Numbered from the stretch's first letter, positions 51,685 through 60,560 are shown. The stretch: 64,000 nt of DNA from an uncultured Mycoplasmatota bacterium (GCA_900550255.1 URQZ01000001.1:1-64000), one strand, 5' to 3'. Numbers and translations are program-made. The notes: generated by a model not told the origin, from the sequence alone.

Positions 51685-54600
51685 TAATCCTCATCCCCTT
51701 CCATATTTTCTTCTAAATTTTTGATATCTTCCTCAGTTGGTTCAACATCACTTACTTCTTCCATGTCTTCCTCTGTTACCTCAATAATTTCTTCTTCATC
51801 TATTTCTTCTGGTTCTTCTTTTTCAAAATCATCATTTACTAAATAATTGTCATCATCTTCGGCTTCTACTTCACCAATATCAACAAATTCTCCTTCTTCA
51901 TTAAGAACTGTCATATCAAGTCCTAAAGCTTGGAATTCTTTAACAAGTACTCTAAATGATTCTGGAATACCAGATTTTGGAATTGGCGTTCCTTTTACTA
52001 AGGCCTCATATACTTTAACACGACCTACAACATCATCTGATTTAATTGTCATCATTTCTTGAAGAACATGAGCAGCACCATAAGCATAAAGTGCCCAAAC
52101 TTCCATTTCTCCAAATCTTTGACCACCAAATTGTGCTTTACCACCAAGTGGTTGTTGTGTAACAAGTGAATAAGGACCTGTAGATCTTGCATGTAGTTTA
52201 TCATCTACCATGTGGTGAAGTTTAATCATATACATAACTCCAACACTTATACGATTATCAAAAGCTTCTCCTGTACGTCCATCATATAGAACAGCTTTAC
52301 CATCTTCATCAAGACCAGCTTCTTTTAAGGCATCAATTATTTCATCACGAGTTGCCCCATCAAATACTGGTGTTGCAACATGAATTCCTAATGATTTAGC
52401 AGCCATTCCTAAATGCATTTCTAGTATTTGTCCGATATTCATACGAGATGGAACTCCAAGTGGATTAAGTAAGATATCAACAGGACGTCCGTCTGCTAAA
52501 TATGGCATATCTTCTTCTGGTAAAACTAATGAGATAACACCTTTATTACCATGACGACCAGCCATTTTATCTCCAACTCTTATTTTACGCTTTTGTGCAA
52601 TATAAACACGAACTATTTTTGAAACACCTGCTGGAAGTTCATCAGTATCTTCCTTAGTGAAGATTTTTACATCATGTACAATTCCTTCTCCACCATGAGG
52701 TACACGAAGTGAAGTATCTCTTACTTCTCTTGTTTTTTCACCAAAGATAGCATGTAATAGTTTTTCTTCGCTTGTAAGTTCAGCCATTCCTTTTGGTGTT
52801 ACTTTACCAACTAAAATGTCATCGTCTTTAACTTCTGTTCCAATACGAATAATACCATTTTCATCTAAGTTTTTACGAGCTTCTTCACTTACATTTGGTA
52901 TATCACGTGTAAACTCTTCTGGTCCAAGTTTTGTATCACGACATTCAATTTGATAATCTTCAATGTGTATTGATGTATAAACATCATCTTTAACTAATCT
53001 TTCATTTAAAATGATAGCATCTTCATAGTTATATCCATCAAAGTTCATAAAGGCTACAGTTACGTTTTTACCTAAAGCCATTTCACCTTTTTCGGTACTT
53101 GGTCCATCAGCTATAACCATTCCTTTTTTAACTTTATCATTTAATCTTACGATTGGTACTTGATGGTAACATGTTCCTGCATTACTTCTTTCATAACCAT
53201 TTAAGTAATATGTATCCATACCACCTACTGTTTTTACTAAAATTTTCTTAGCATCTACATAATCAACAACACCATCTGCTTTAGCAATAACAACTGCTCC
53301 TGAATCTCTAGCAGCAATTGCTTCAACACCTGTTCCAACAAGTGGTGCTTCTGCTGTTAATAATGGAATTGCTTGACGTTGCATGTTTGCACCCATAAGT
53401 GCTCTTTTTCCATCATCGTGTTCCAAGAATGGAATTCCTTGTGTTGCAACTGATACAACTTGTTGTGGTGAAACATCAATATAATCAACTTTTTCAGTTT
53501 CAACAATGATATTATCACTACGATATCTTACTGGTACACGATCTGGTACTATTTTATTATTATCATCTACTTTAACGGCTGCTTGTGAGATATAATATTC
53601 TAATTCTTCATCAGCTGTCATATATCTTATTTCATCAGTTAATATACGATTTTCAACTTTACGATATGGAGTCATAATGAATCCATATTCATTTACACGA
53701 GCATAACTTGCAAGTGAAGTAATAAGTCCAATGTTAGGTCCTTCTGGAGATTCAATAGGACATAATCTTCCGTAGTGTGATGGGTTAACATCACGAACTT
53801 CCATTCCTGCGCGGTCTCTTGATAAACCACCAGGTCCTAAAGATGAAAGTCTTCTTTTGTTTGTAAGTTCTGCTACTGGGTTAGTTTGATCCATGAATTG
53901 AGAAAGTTGACTGCTTCCAAAGAATTCTTTAATTGCAGCTGTAAGTGGTCTAATATTAATTAAAGATTTCGGAGTTACTTCTGTAATTTCTTGAGTACTC
54001 ATACGATCTCTAATAACTCTTTCAATTCTTGAAATACCTATTTTAAATTGGTTTTGTAATAATTCACCAACTTGACGAACACGTCTATTTGATAAGTGAT
54101 CTATTTCATCGAAATTTCCTATTCCTTCTAATAAGTTTAAGTAATATGATACTGATGCATAAATATCAGAAATAGTTAATCTTCTAATATCTGTTGTTGG
54201 ATCATTACCAATTATTTTAATCACTTTTTCAGGATTTACATTTGAATACACTTTAATTATTTGAACTTTATTATAAGTATCTAGTTCATTATTAATTAAA
54301 ACTTCTTGCATTCCATAACCTTTTTCTAAAACAGGTTTTAAAGTTTCCATTACTTCTTTAGTAATGATAGTACCTTCTTCGGCAATAACTTTATTACCAT
54401 CTTTGATTGTTTCAGCAAGTTTACATCCATATAAACGATCAATTATATTTAATTTACGATTAAATTTATATCTTCCAACTTTAGCTAAGTCGTAACGGAA
54501 AGCATCAAAGAATCTAGTAACTAATTGGTTTTTAGCACTATCTAGTGTTGATGGTTCTCCTGGTCTTAATTTAGAATGAATATCAATTAATGATTCATCC

Positions 54601-55286
54601 GTGTTTTTGTTAGCATCTTTAGCGATAGTACGATCTAAATAGTCGTTTTCACCAAATAAACTAATAATATCTTCATCACTTGAAAGTCCAATTGCTCTAA
54701 GTAATGTTGTAATAGGTACTTTTCTTGTTCTATCAATTCGAACATATATAACATCTCTAGCATCTAATTCATATTCTAACCAAGTACCACGGTTAGGAAT
54801 TATTTGTGATGTAATAACTAAACGTCCGTTTTTATCTATTTCGCGTCCAAAATAAACAGAAGGTGAACGTACAAGTTGAGATACGATAACACGTTCAGCA
54901 CCATTTATGATGAAAGTTCCTCCTTCAGTCATAATTGGCATATCTCCTAAATAGATACTTTGTTCTTTTACTTCACCTGTTTCTTGGTTGAAAAGACGAG
55001 CATCTACTTTTAAAGGTGCAGCATAAGTTGCATATCTTTCTTTACACCCTTTTATTGAATATCTTGGTTCATCAAAAGAATAATCTCCAAATTCCAGCAT
55101 TAAATTCCCAGTAAAACTTTCAACTGGAAAAATATCTTCAAATACTTCTTTTATTCCTTCATCAATAAACCAATTATATGATTTTTTTTGAATTTCTAGT
55201 AAATTTTCTAGTTCAATTGCATTTTTAGTTTTTGCATAACTTCTTCTTTCTCGGTAGTCACCAAATTTCTTTGTTATATAAGCCAC
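51684..55286 (-). CDS. rpoB: RNA polymerase beta subunit, 1200 aa
   Basis: Rif region is recognisable: GSSQLSQFMDQTNPVAELTNKRRLSSLGPGGLSRDRAGMEVRDV in pieces, plus EGPNIGLI and the C-terminal GGQRFGEMEVWALYAYGAA. The start is the GTG at 55286 (AGGGGTG upstream, giving MAYITKKFGDYRERR). The C-terminus carries a long acidic tail (about 60 residues rich in Glu/Asp). A TTGACA lies at 55345-55350 upstream. Confidence 0.98.
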   Translation of the reverse strand: MAYITKKFGDYRERRSYAKTKNAIELENLLEIQKKSYNWFIDEGIKEVFEDIFPVESFTGNLMLEFGDYSFDEPRYSIKGCKERYATYAAPLKVDARLFNQETGEVKEQSIYLGDMPIMTEGGTFIINGAERVIVSQLVRSPSVYFGREIDKNGRLVITSQIIPNRGTWLEYELDARDVIYVRIDRTRKVPITTLLRAIGLSSDEDIISLFGENDYLDRTIAKDANKNTDESLIDIHSKLRPGEPSTLDSAKNQLVTRFFDAFRYDLAKVGRYKFNRKLNIIDRLYGCKLAETIKDGNKVIAEEGTIITKEVMETLKPVLEKGYGMQEVLINNELDTYNKVQIIKVYSNVNPEKVIKIIGNDPTTDIRRLTISDIYASVSYYLNLLEGIGNFDEIDHLSNRRVRQVGELLQNQFKIGISRIERVIRDRMSTQEITEVTPKSLINIRPLTAAIKEFFGSSQLSQFMDQTNPVAELTNKRRLSSLGPGGLSRDRAGMEVRDVNPSHYGRLCPIESPEGPNIGLITSLASYARVNEYGFIMTPYRKVENRILTDEIRYMTADEELEYYISQAAVKVDDNNKIVPDRVPVRYRSDNIIVETEKVDYIDVSPQQVVSVATQGIPFLEHDDGKRALMGANMQRQAIPLLTAEAPLVGTGVEAIAARDSGAVVIAKADGVVDYVDAKKILVKTVGGMDTYYLNGYERSNAGTCYHQVPIVRLNDKVKKGMVIADGPSTEKGEMALGKNVTVAFMNFDGYNYEDAIILNERLVKDDVYTSIHIEDYQIECRDTKLGPEEFTRDIPNVSEEARKNLDENGIIRIGTEVKDDDILVGKVTPKGMAELTSEEKLLHAIFGEKTREVRDTSLRVPHGGEGIVHDVKIFTKEDTDELPAGVSKIVRVYIAQKRKIRVGDKMAGRHGNKGVISLVLPEEDMPYLADGRPVDILLNPLGVPSRMNIGQILEMHLGMAAKSLGIHVATPVFDGATRDEIIDALKEAGLDEDGKAVLYDGRTGEAFDNRISVGVMYMIKLHHMVDDKLHARSTGPYSLVTQQPLGGKAQFGGQRFGEMEVWALYAYGAAHVLQEMMTIKSDDVVGRVKVYEALVKGTPIPKSGIPESFRVLVKEFQALGLDMTVLNEEGEFVDIGEVEAEDDDNYLVNDDFEKEEPEEIDEEEIIEVTEEDMEEVSDVEPTEEDIKNLEENMEGDED

Positions 55287-55322
55287 TAATTTCACCCCTA
55301 TATGCTATATTTTTAAACCAAA

Positions 55323-55350
55323 TACTTACAAAAATAAGTACATATGTCAA
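55323..55350 (-). promoter_or_regulatory. Candidate rpoB promoter with inverted repeat
   Basis: Minus-strand TTGACA (55345-55350) followed by an inverted repeat TACTTA/TAAGTA (55323-55340). The -10 is poor (AAGTAT or AGTATT), so the assignment is tentative; rpoB may also be read from rplJ. Confidence 0.4.
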
Positions 55351-55381
55351 TTTATAATTTTAACAAAGTTTTTATTAATTG

Positions 55382-55969
55382 TCAATTATTTACAGCTTTA
55401 ATAATATAAAATCCTTTATATTTATTTACTATTTCAACTGTATATTGTTTTTCTAAATCTAAAGCTATACTTTTAGCCCCTTGATTTTTATTAATAACAA
55501 TCCAAAGTTCGCCCTTTTGATTTAGGTGTTCTTTTGCATCAAATAATATTTTATAGAGTATTTTTTTGCCTACTCTTATTGGTGGATTAGAGATAATAAA
55601 ATCAAACTTTTCTTCTACATTACTATATATATCACTTTCATATATTTTAACATTCACATGATTCAAATCAACATTCTTTCTTGCCAATTTCAAGCTCCTT
55701 CTGTTGATGTCAATCATATGAACCTTGGCGGAAGTATTTCTCGATATGTAGATACCAATTGGTCCATATCCACATCCAAAATCAAGAACTTTTCCTTTTA
55801 TTCTATCAAGTGGTATTGTCTCAAGTAATGTTCTAGTTCCAAAGTCTAATCCTTTTTTTGAAAATACTCCATTATCTGTTATAAATTCAAAATCTTGGTT
55901 ATTAATTTTGACTTTTTTTATTTGTTCTTCACTTTTTAAAGTATTATCATTTTCAAAATATTGTGCCAT
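55382..55969 (-). CDS. ybxB: RsmC-like rRNA methyltransferase (YbxB), 195 aa
   Basis: SAM-dependent methyltransferase of the 16S G1207 (RsmC) group. Motif I KVLDFGCGYGPIGIYIS, acidic strand VHMIDIN, catalytic NPPIRVGK (NPP loop). Sits between rplL and rpoB as ybxB does in B. subtilis. RBS AAGGAAGG. Confidence 0.9.
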   Translation of the reverse strand: MAQYFENDNTLKSEEQIKKVKINNQDFEFITDNGVFSKKGLDFGTRTLLETIPLDRIKGKVLDFGCGYGPIGIYISRNTSAKVHMIDINRRSLKLARKNVDLNHVNVKIYESDIYSNVEEKFDFIISNPPIRVGKKILYKILFDAKEHLNQKGELWIVINKNQGAKSIALDLEKQYTVEIVNKYKGFYIIKAVNN

Positions 55970-55984
55970 AATACCTTCCTTTTA

Positions 55985-56040
55985 TAAAAACGCTTAAAGC
56001 CCATACTATTTTATAGTACAGGCTCAAACATTTTAAGCTT
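55985..56040 (-). terminator. Long hairpin after rplL
   Basis: Outer stem GCTTAAA/TTTAAGC and inner AGCC-GTACTAT/ATAGTA-GGGCT, followed by a T run on the minus strand. Probably a partial terminator or processing signal setting the ratio of ribosomal to polymerase transcripts. Confidence 0.65.
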
Positions 56041-56042
56041 AA

Positions 56043-56411
56043 TTATTTTAATTCGATTGAAGCTCCAGCTTCTTCAAATTTAGCTTTCATTTCATTAGCT
56101 TCATCAGCAGATACATTTTCTTTTACAACTCCACCGTTATCAGCGATTTCTTTAGCTTCTTTTAAACCTAATCCAGTAATTTCTCTTACTAATTTGATAA
56201 CAGCAATTTTGTTAGCTCCTGCAGCAGTTAAAGTAACATTAACTGTGCTTGGTCCTTCTTCTTGAACAGCTCCTGCAGCTGGTGCAGCTACTGCTACAGC
56301 ACTTGGATCTACTCCAAATTCTTCTTCCATTGCATCTACTAATTCTTTAACCTCAAGAATAGTCATTTCTTTTAATCCACTAATAAATTCATCTTTTGTA
56401 AATTTAGCCAT
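56043..56411 (-). CDS. rplL: 50S ribosomal protein L7/L12, 122 aa
   Basis: Stalk protein recruiting translation factors. N-terminal dimer domain MAKFTKDEFISGLKEMTILEVKELVDAMEEEFGV, Ala-rich hinge VAVAAPAAGAVQEE, and C-terminal domain NKIAVIKLVREITGLGLKEAKEI. RBS AGGAGG. Confidence 0.98.
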   Translation of the reverse strand: MAKFTKDEFISGLKEMTILEVKELVDAMEEEFGVDPSAVAVAAPAAGAVQEEGPSTVNVTLTAAGANKIAVIKLVREITGLGLKEAKEIADNGGVVKENVSADEANEMKAKFEEAGASIELK

Positions 56412-56434
56412 TTTATATTCCTCCTATTTCTTAA

Positions 56435-56929
56435 TTATTTTTCTTCTAAATCTTGACTATATAAGTCTAAGCAAATTGATAAGTCGCGAACAACTCCCAT
56501 AAGTCCACCAGCAAGCATTGTAAGTAATCCTTCTCTTGATGGTATTGAAGCAAGTTTGTTTAACATATCAATATCAGCAATTTCACCATCAACAACTCCA
56601 ACTTTAAGTTCTAACTTGTCATGTTCTTTTGCAAATTCGCTTAAAGCTTTAATTGGAGCTATTGCATCTTTACCAAAAGCAATAGCTTTAGGTCCATTTA
56701 AATGTTCATTTAAATCAATGTTTAAAGTTTCTAAAGCACGTTTTGATAAAGTGTTTTTATAAATCTTAAATTCTGAATCACTTTCTCTTAGTTTTCTTCT
56801 AAGTTCGTTTGTTTCTGTAACAGTTAAACCACGATATTCAAAGAAAACATATGATGCTGATTCTTTCATTTTTGATGCAATTTCTTCAACAACTTTTTTC
56901 TTTTCATCAATTATTCTTTGATTTGCCAT
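56435..56929 (-). CDS. rplJ: 50S ribosomal protein L10, 164 aa
   Basis: Stalk base protein. YVFFEYRGLTVTETNELRRKLRE, FKIYKNTLSKRAL, GPKAIAFGKD, PSREGLLTMLAGGLMG and a C-terminal L12-binding helix. RBS GGAGGTG. Preceded by an L10 leader with terminator. Confidence 0.98.
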   Translation of the reverse strand: MANQRIIDEKKKVVEEIASKMKESASYVFFEYRGLTVTETNELRRKLRESDSEFKIYKNTLSKRALETLNIDLNEHLNGPKAIAFGKDAIAPIKALSEFAKEHDKLELKVGVVDGEIADIDMLNKLASIPSREGLLTMLAGGLMGVVRDLSICLDLYSQDLEEK

Positions 56930-56956
56930 TTTAGCACCTCCATTCGACTTTAAACC

Positions 56957-57065
56957 GTATAAAAAGCTCTTACACCGTAAGAGCTCAAAAAACTTAAGTA
57001 ATTCAAGTTCCTCGGTAGGAAATTAAGTATTTCTACACCTACTGTCTACGGCACATGTTTTCAAA
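56957..57065 (-). promoter_or_regulatory. L10 (rplJ) ribosomal protein leader with attenuator
   Basis: Between rplA and rplJ the minus-strand RNA contains the paired elements GCCGTAGACAGTAGG and CCTACCGAGG (57038-57052 and 57010-57019) characteristic of the Firmicutes L10 leader, followed by AGCTCTTAC/GTAAGAGCT with poly-T (56959-56986), an intrinsic terminator ahead of rplJ. Known role: L10(L12)4 binding triggers termination. Confidence 0.9.
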
Positions 57066-57073
57066 ACATATAA

Positions 57074-57102
57074 ATTATATCACAACTTTAATTAGTTGTC
57101 AA
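57074..57102 (-). promoter_or_regulatory. rplJ promoter, perfect consensus
   Basis: TTGACA (57097-57102), 17-bp spacer, TATAAT (57074-57079). The -35 is inside the last codons of rplA. Confidence 0.9.
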
Positions 57103-57787
57103 AACTATTTGTATCAATTTTGATACCAGGACCCATAGTTGAAGATACAGATATATTTAAAATATATTTTCCTTTAACTACAGCTGGTTTTGTTTTATTA
57201 ATTAATGCAATAAAAGCATCTAAATTTTCTAATAATTTTTTATCATCGAATGATGTTTTACCAATAATAACGTGAACGTTACCATAACTATCTGTACGAT
57301 ATTCAATACGTCCTTTTTTAACGTCTTCTACAGCTGTTTTTGTATCCATAGTAACAGTTCCTGTTTTAGGGTTTGGCATTAATCCTTTTGGCCCTAAAAT
57401 ACGTCCTATTTTACCTAAACCAGGCATCATTTCTGGAGTAGCTATCATTGTATCAAATTCAAACCAGTTTTCTTTTTCGATTTTTTCTAACATATCAGTA
57501 TCACCAACATAGTCAGCTCCTGCAGCTTTTGCAGCTTCTGCTTGAGCTCCTTTAGCAATAACTAATACTCTTTTTGTTTTTCCTGTTCCATTTGGTAGAA
57601 CGATTGCTCCTCTTAATTGTTGATCTGCTTTTTTGGTATCAAGATTTAATCTTAAAGCAAGTTCAACTGAAGAATCAAAATTAGTTTTTGATGTTTCTTT
57701 TACTAATTTAATAGCTTCTTCTTTTGTGTATTGTTTAGTTCTATCTACTAATTTAGCAGCTTCTAAATATTTCTTTCCTTTTTTCAT
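57092..57787 (-). CDS. rplA: 50S ribosomal protein L1, 231 aa
   Basis: L1-stalk protein and translational repressor. VKETSKTNFDSSVELALRLNLD, RGAIVLPNGTGKTKRVLVIAKG, GRILGPKGLMPNPKTGTVT and the C-terminal VSSTMGPGIKID. RBS AAGGAGG. Its leader contains a candidate L1-binding structure. Confidence 0.98.
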   Translation of the reverse strand: MKKGKKYLEAAKLVDRTKQYTKEEAIKLVKETSKTNFDSSVELALRLNLDTKKADQQLRGAIVLPNGTGKTKRVLVIAKGAQAEAAKAAGADYVGDTDMLEKIEKENWFEFDTMIATPEMMPGLGKIGRILGPKGLMPNPKTGTVTMDTKTAVEDVKKGRIEYRTDSYGNVHVIIGKTSFDDKKLLENLDAFIALINKTKPAVVKGKYILNISVSSTMGPGIKIDTNSFDN

Positions 57788-57801
57788 TATTTTACCTCCT
57801 T

Positions 57802-57831
57802 ATGTGGTACACGCGGATTTTCCTCCCACAT
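57802..57831 (-). promoter_or_regulatory. Candidate L1-binding structure upstream of rplA
   Basis: 30-nt element: ATGTGG...CCACAT stem with GTGGGAGG and ATCC inside, ending 12 bp before the rplA ATG region and next to its RBS. Its layout matches the element before rplK. Confidence 0.65.
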
Positions 57832-57865
57832 AGGTTATATTACCTATATGTATATTTTTTTAAAA

Positions 57866-58300
57866 TTATTCTTCGCCTTCGACTTTAACACCCATATTAC
57901 GAGCTGTTCCTGCTACTATTTTCATAGCTTCTTCAACTGTATAAGCATTTAAATCTGGCAATTTGATTTCAGCAATTTCTTTTAATTGAGCTTGTGTTAA
58001 AGTTGCAACTGTTTCGTTTGCTCCTTTACTAGCTCCTTTTTTGATTCCTGTAACTTTCTTTATTAAGAATGGAGTTGGTGGAGTTTTGATTACGAAATCG
58101 AAACTTCTATCTTCATAAACAGTTATTTCAACTGGTAAGATATCTCCCATTTTATCTCTTGTTGCATCGTTATATTTTGTACAGAATTCTTGTAAATTAA
58201 TCCCTGCAGGTCCTAAAACTGTTCCAACTGGTGGTGCTGGTGTTGCTTTTCCAGCAGGTACTTGTAATTTTATTATTTTTGAAACTTGTTGTTTTGCCAC
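57866..58300 (-). CDS. rplK: 50S ribosomal protein L11, 144 aa
   Basis: L11 of the GTPase-associated centre. KLQVPAGKATPAPPVGTVLGPAGINLQEFC and PPTPFLIKKVTGIKKG are diagnostic. Start is GTG at 58300 (AGGAGGTG upstream), giving MAKQQVSKII; an upstream ATG would add three residues. Confidence 0.97.
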   Translation of the reverse strand: MAKQQVSKIIKLQVPAGKATPAPPVGTVLGPAGINLQEFCTKYNDATRDKMGDILPVEITVYEDRSFDFVIKTPPTPFLIKKVTGIKKGASKGANETVATLTQAQLKEIAEIKLPDLNAYTVEEAMKIVAGTARNMGVKVEGEE

Positions 58301-58328
58301 GAAAAACACCTCCTATATTTTTTTCGCG

Positions 58329-58358
58329 AGTGGTTCTAATGCATCCGCTGCTCCCACT
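58329..58358 (-). promoter_or_regulatory. Candidate L1-binding structure upstream of rplK
   Basis: AGTGGGAGCAGCGGATGCATTAGAACCACT-like 30-nt element read on the minus strand, with AGTGG/CCACT closing stem and GGAT inside, in the leader after the rplK promoter. Matches the known mode of L11-operon control by L1. Confidence 0.7.
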
Positions 58359-58387
58359 TTTTCTATATTAATAAATATAGCTATATA

Positions 58388-58416
58388 ATAATACCATATT
58401 TTACATAATTTGTAAA
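58388..58416 (-). promoter_or_regulatory. rplK promoter
   Basis: TTTACA (58411-58416), 17-bp spacer, TATTAT (58388-58393), minus strand, just after the upstream gene's stop. Confidence 0.8.
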
Positions 58417-58420
58417 CATT

Positions 58421-58972
58421 TTATCGTTTTTTTATCTTTACAACTTCATTTTCAGGATTTGCAACAACACACTCAGCATCCTTTGTTGTTTCAACCATTA
58501 ATGAATAATTGGTTTCTAGTTGTCCTGATTTTATTAAATTACTTAATAATTTTAATAACATTTTTTTCATTTTTCTATTCAATTCCATTTTTTCTTCTGT
58601 CAAAACATTTTGAACATTTATTTCTTGTATTTCAAATGCTTCATCTAATTCTTTTGAATAGTCATTTAAAAGCTCATCTGCTACGAAATCGATCAAAAAA
58701 TCTTTTTTTATCTTCATAAAATACTTCAATACACTATATTTTTCAATAACATTTGTTTTTAATAAATTACCTTTTTCCCCACCTATTGAATCATCATAAA
58801 TTTTATCCAATTGTGATATATATATTTCTATTATTTTTTGTTTTTCTAAAGAATCTAAATTGCTTTCTAAAGTATCTTCTATTAATCTAAAATAAATTTT
58901 TGCCGAAAAATTAGCGTTTTGTTTTTTAAATAATTTTTTTTCTGTTTTATCTAACACTTTTGTTACATTCAT
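58421..58972 (-). CDS. Hypothetical protein between nusG and rplK, 183 aa
   Basis: Helical, charged, no membrane segment. Start MNVTKVLDKTEKKLFKKQN; C-terminal end VVANPENEVVKIKKR. I do not recognise it. It interrupts the normally adjacent nusG-rplK pair and is cotranscribed with secE-nusG, ending just before the rplK promoter. No motif suggests a function. Confidence 0.7.
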   Translation of the reverse strand: MNVTKVLDKTEKKLFKKQNANFSAKIYFRLIEDTLESNLDSLEKQKIIEIYISQLDKIYDDSIGGEKGNLLKTNVIEKYSVLKYFMKIKKDFLIDFVADELLNDYSKELDEAFEIQEINVQNVLTEEKMELNRKMKKMLLKLLSNLIKSGQLETNYSLMVETTKDAECVVANPENEVVKIKKR

Positions 58973-58995
58973 ACTACTTCCCCCTTAGATTATAA

Positions 58996-59520
58996 CTATG
59001 CTTTTTCTATTTCTGTTAAATTTAATTCAACAATTGTTTCTTGTCCAAATAAATCAAGTGCAACTTCAAGTTGTTGATTTTCCATATTAATTGATTTGAT
59101 TTTACCATACATATTAGCAAATGGTCCATTAATAACTTTAACCATATCATCCACATTTAGTGAATTTCCAATTTCTAGTCTACTCATTCCCATGCTTCCT
59201 AGAATTTTATCAACTTCAGCTGGTGTTAGTGGAAATGGTTTAGCCCCTTTTCCTGATGATCCGATAAATCCTGTAACACCTGGAGTATTTCTCACAATAA
59301 ACCATGCTTCATCTGTCATTACCATTTCAACTAATATATATCCTGGAAACATTTTTTTTACTTTTTCTTTTCCTTTTTCATCTACTTCTGTTTGTTCTGG
59401 TACTATTACTCTATAGATGTAATCTTCCATTCCCATAGAGTTAGCACGCATTTCTAGTTTTTCTTTTACCTTATTCTCATGTCCTGAATAAGTGTTTACT
59501 ACATACCATTCTTTTTCCAT
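58996..59520 (-). CDS. nusG: Transcription antitermination protein NusG, 174 aa
   Basis: NGN domain EWYVVNTYSGHENKVKEKLE with FPGYILVEMVM, then KOW domain DMVKVINGPFANMYGKIKSI. Overlaps the secE stop (TAATG). Confidence 0.97.
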   Translation of the reverse strand: MEKEWYVVNTYSGHENKVKEKLEMRANSMGMEDYIYRVIVPEQTEVDEKGKEKVKKMFPGYILVEMVMTDEAWFIVRNTPGVTGFIGSSGKGAKPFPLTPAEVDKILGSMGMSRLEIGNSLNVDDMVKVINGPFANMYGKIKSINMENQQLEVALDLFGQETIVELNLTEIEKA

Positions 59521-59699
59521 TATTTAATCACCATCTTTATTCCTGTTAATGCTAAATCTAGTCCGGTAAAGAAAATACCAAATATTAAAACAAACACAAT
59601 TGTAGCTATTGAATAAGTAATCATTTCTTTTTTATTAGGCCATCTAACCTTTTTCATCTCTTTTTTGACTCCTACTAAAAATCTTGCTATTTTTTTCAT
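59520..59699 (-). CDS. secE: Protein translocase subunit SecE, 59 aa
   Basis: Found by reading the gap before nusG. MKKIARFLVGVKKEMKKVRW then PNKKEMITYSIATIV and a membrane segment (about 28-50); the KKVRWPNKKE stretch is the SecE signature. RBS GAAGGTG. Stop overlaps the nusG ATG. rpmG, often upstream, is absent. Confidence 0.95.
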   Translation of the reverse strand: MKKIARFLVGVKKEMKKVRWPNKKEMITYSIATIVFVLIFGIFFTGLDLALTGIKMVIK

Positions 59700-59762
59700 A
59701 TCACACCTTCTTTTAATTATATGTTTTTTCCCAAATAAAAAACACTTTCTTGTGTCAAAATA

Positions 59763-59791
59763 ATAGTAACACTATTTTTATTAAAAGTCAA
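59763..59791 (-). promoter_or_regulatory. secE-nusG promoter
   Basis: TTGACT (59786-59791), 17-bp spacer, TACTAT (59763-59768), beginning immediately after the preceding terminator. Confidence 0.8.
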
Positions 59792-59792
59792 C

Positions 59793-59819
59793 AAAAAAGG
59801 AGATAATTTTTTAATCTCC
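59793..59819 (-). terminator. Terminator of coiled-coil gene 1
   Basis: GGAGAT/ATCTCC stem with TTTTTT on the minus strand; the coding end (Tyr-Gly-Asp-stop) is in the first arm. Confidence 0.85.
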
Positions 59820-60560
59820 ATATTTATTAAATTTATCAATTCCTGAACTGAAGTTACCAACTAATTCATTAAATTTTACCAAGCTAGTAGTCAATTCTTC
59901 TTTGTCAGATTCATACTTTAATCTATCTAATTCTAATTGTGTTTTTTCTTTTTCTAAATCTTCTTTTTGGTTTGAAAGATTTTTCATTTGTTCTTTTAGT
60001 TCTAACTCTTTTTGATGAATTTCTTCTTTCTTTTCATCTAATTCAGATATAATATTTTCTTTTTTAACATCAAATTGCTTTTTTTCTTCTACAAATCTTG
60101 ATTTTGATTTTTTTAAATAATCTAGCTGTTTTTCTACTTCTATTTTCTTTTCTTTTAGACTTTCAAACACTTCTTCTTTATAAGCTTTTATTTTTTCTTT
60201 TTCTTCTTCTACTCTTTTTTTATTTTCTTCACGAAGTTGTTTTATTTCTTGTAATTCTTCATCCAATTTCTTTTTCAAATCTATATTTTTATTAAAAATA
60301 GTTGTCGCTTCTCTAACATTGTTATTAGCTATTTCAAAAATATTTTTAATATCTTTTAGATTAGTTTCTTCTTTTTTTTCTTCAACATTTTCTTGTTTTT
60401 CTTCTTTTTCTTCTTTTTCTTCTTTTTTATCTGATTCATCATCAGTTGTTTCTTCATTCTTTTTTATAATTCCAACTGATGATAAATCAAAACCATCTGT
60501 TTTTAAAAGATCAAAACTTGTGTCTAATTTTATTTCTTTATCTAAGTTTTCTTTACTCAA
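59811..60560 (-). CDS. Coiled-coil protein 1, paralogue of the next, 249 aa
   Basis: Disordered acidic N-terminus (1-65, runs of EEKEEKQEN), then an almost unbroken coiled coil (about 70-225; KRVEEEKEKIKAYKEEVFES, KEEIHQKELELKEQMKNLSN) and a short C-terminal unit FNELVGNFSSGIDKFNKYGD. That end matches coiled-coil protein 2 (FKELVAQFNSGFQKLPEGNK) and both share ANN-type helices before the coil. Start codon is TTG (60560) with GAGGT upstream. No membrane anchor. Lies between ftsK and secE; role unknown. Confidence 0.7.
   Translation of the reverse strand: MSKENLDKEIKLDTSFDLLKTDGFDLSSVGIIKKNEETTDDESDKKEEKEEKEEKQENVEEKKEETNLKDIKNIFEIANNNVREATTIFNKNIDLKKKLDEELQEIKQLREENKKRVEEEKEKIKAYKEEVFESLKEKKIEVEKQLDYLKKSKSRFVEEKKQFDVKKENIISELDEKKEEIHQKELELKEQMKNLSNQKEDLEKEKTQLELDRLKYESDKEELTTSLVKFNELVGNFSSGIDKFNKYGD

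Noticed and set aside
51847..52062. Plus-strand frame over rpoB
   Set aside because: Shadow of the acidic rpoB tail on the other strand; no promoter or binding site.
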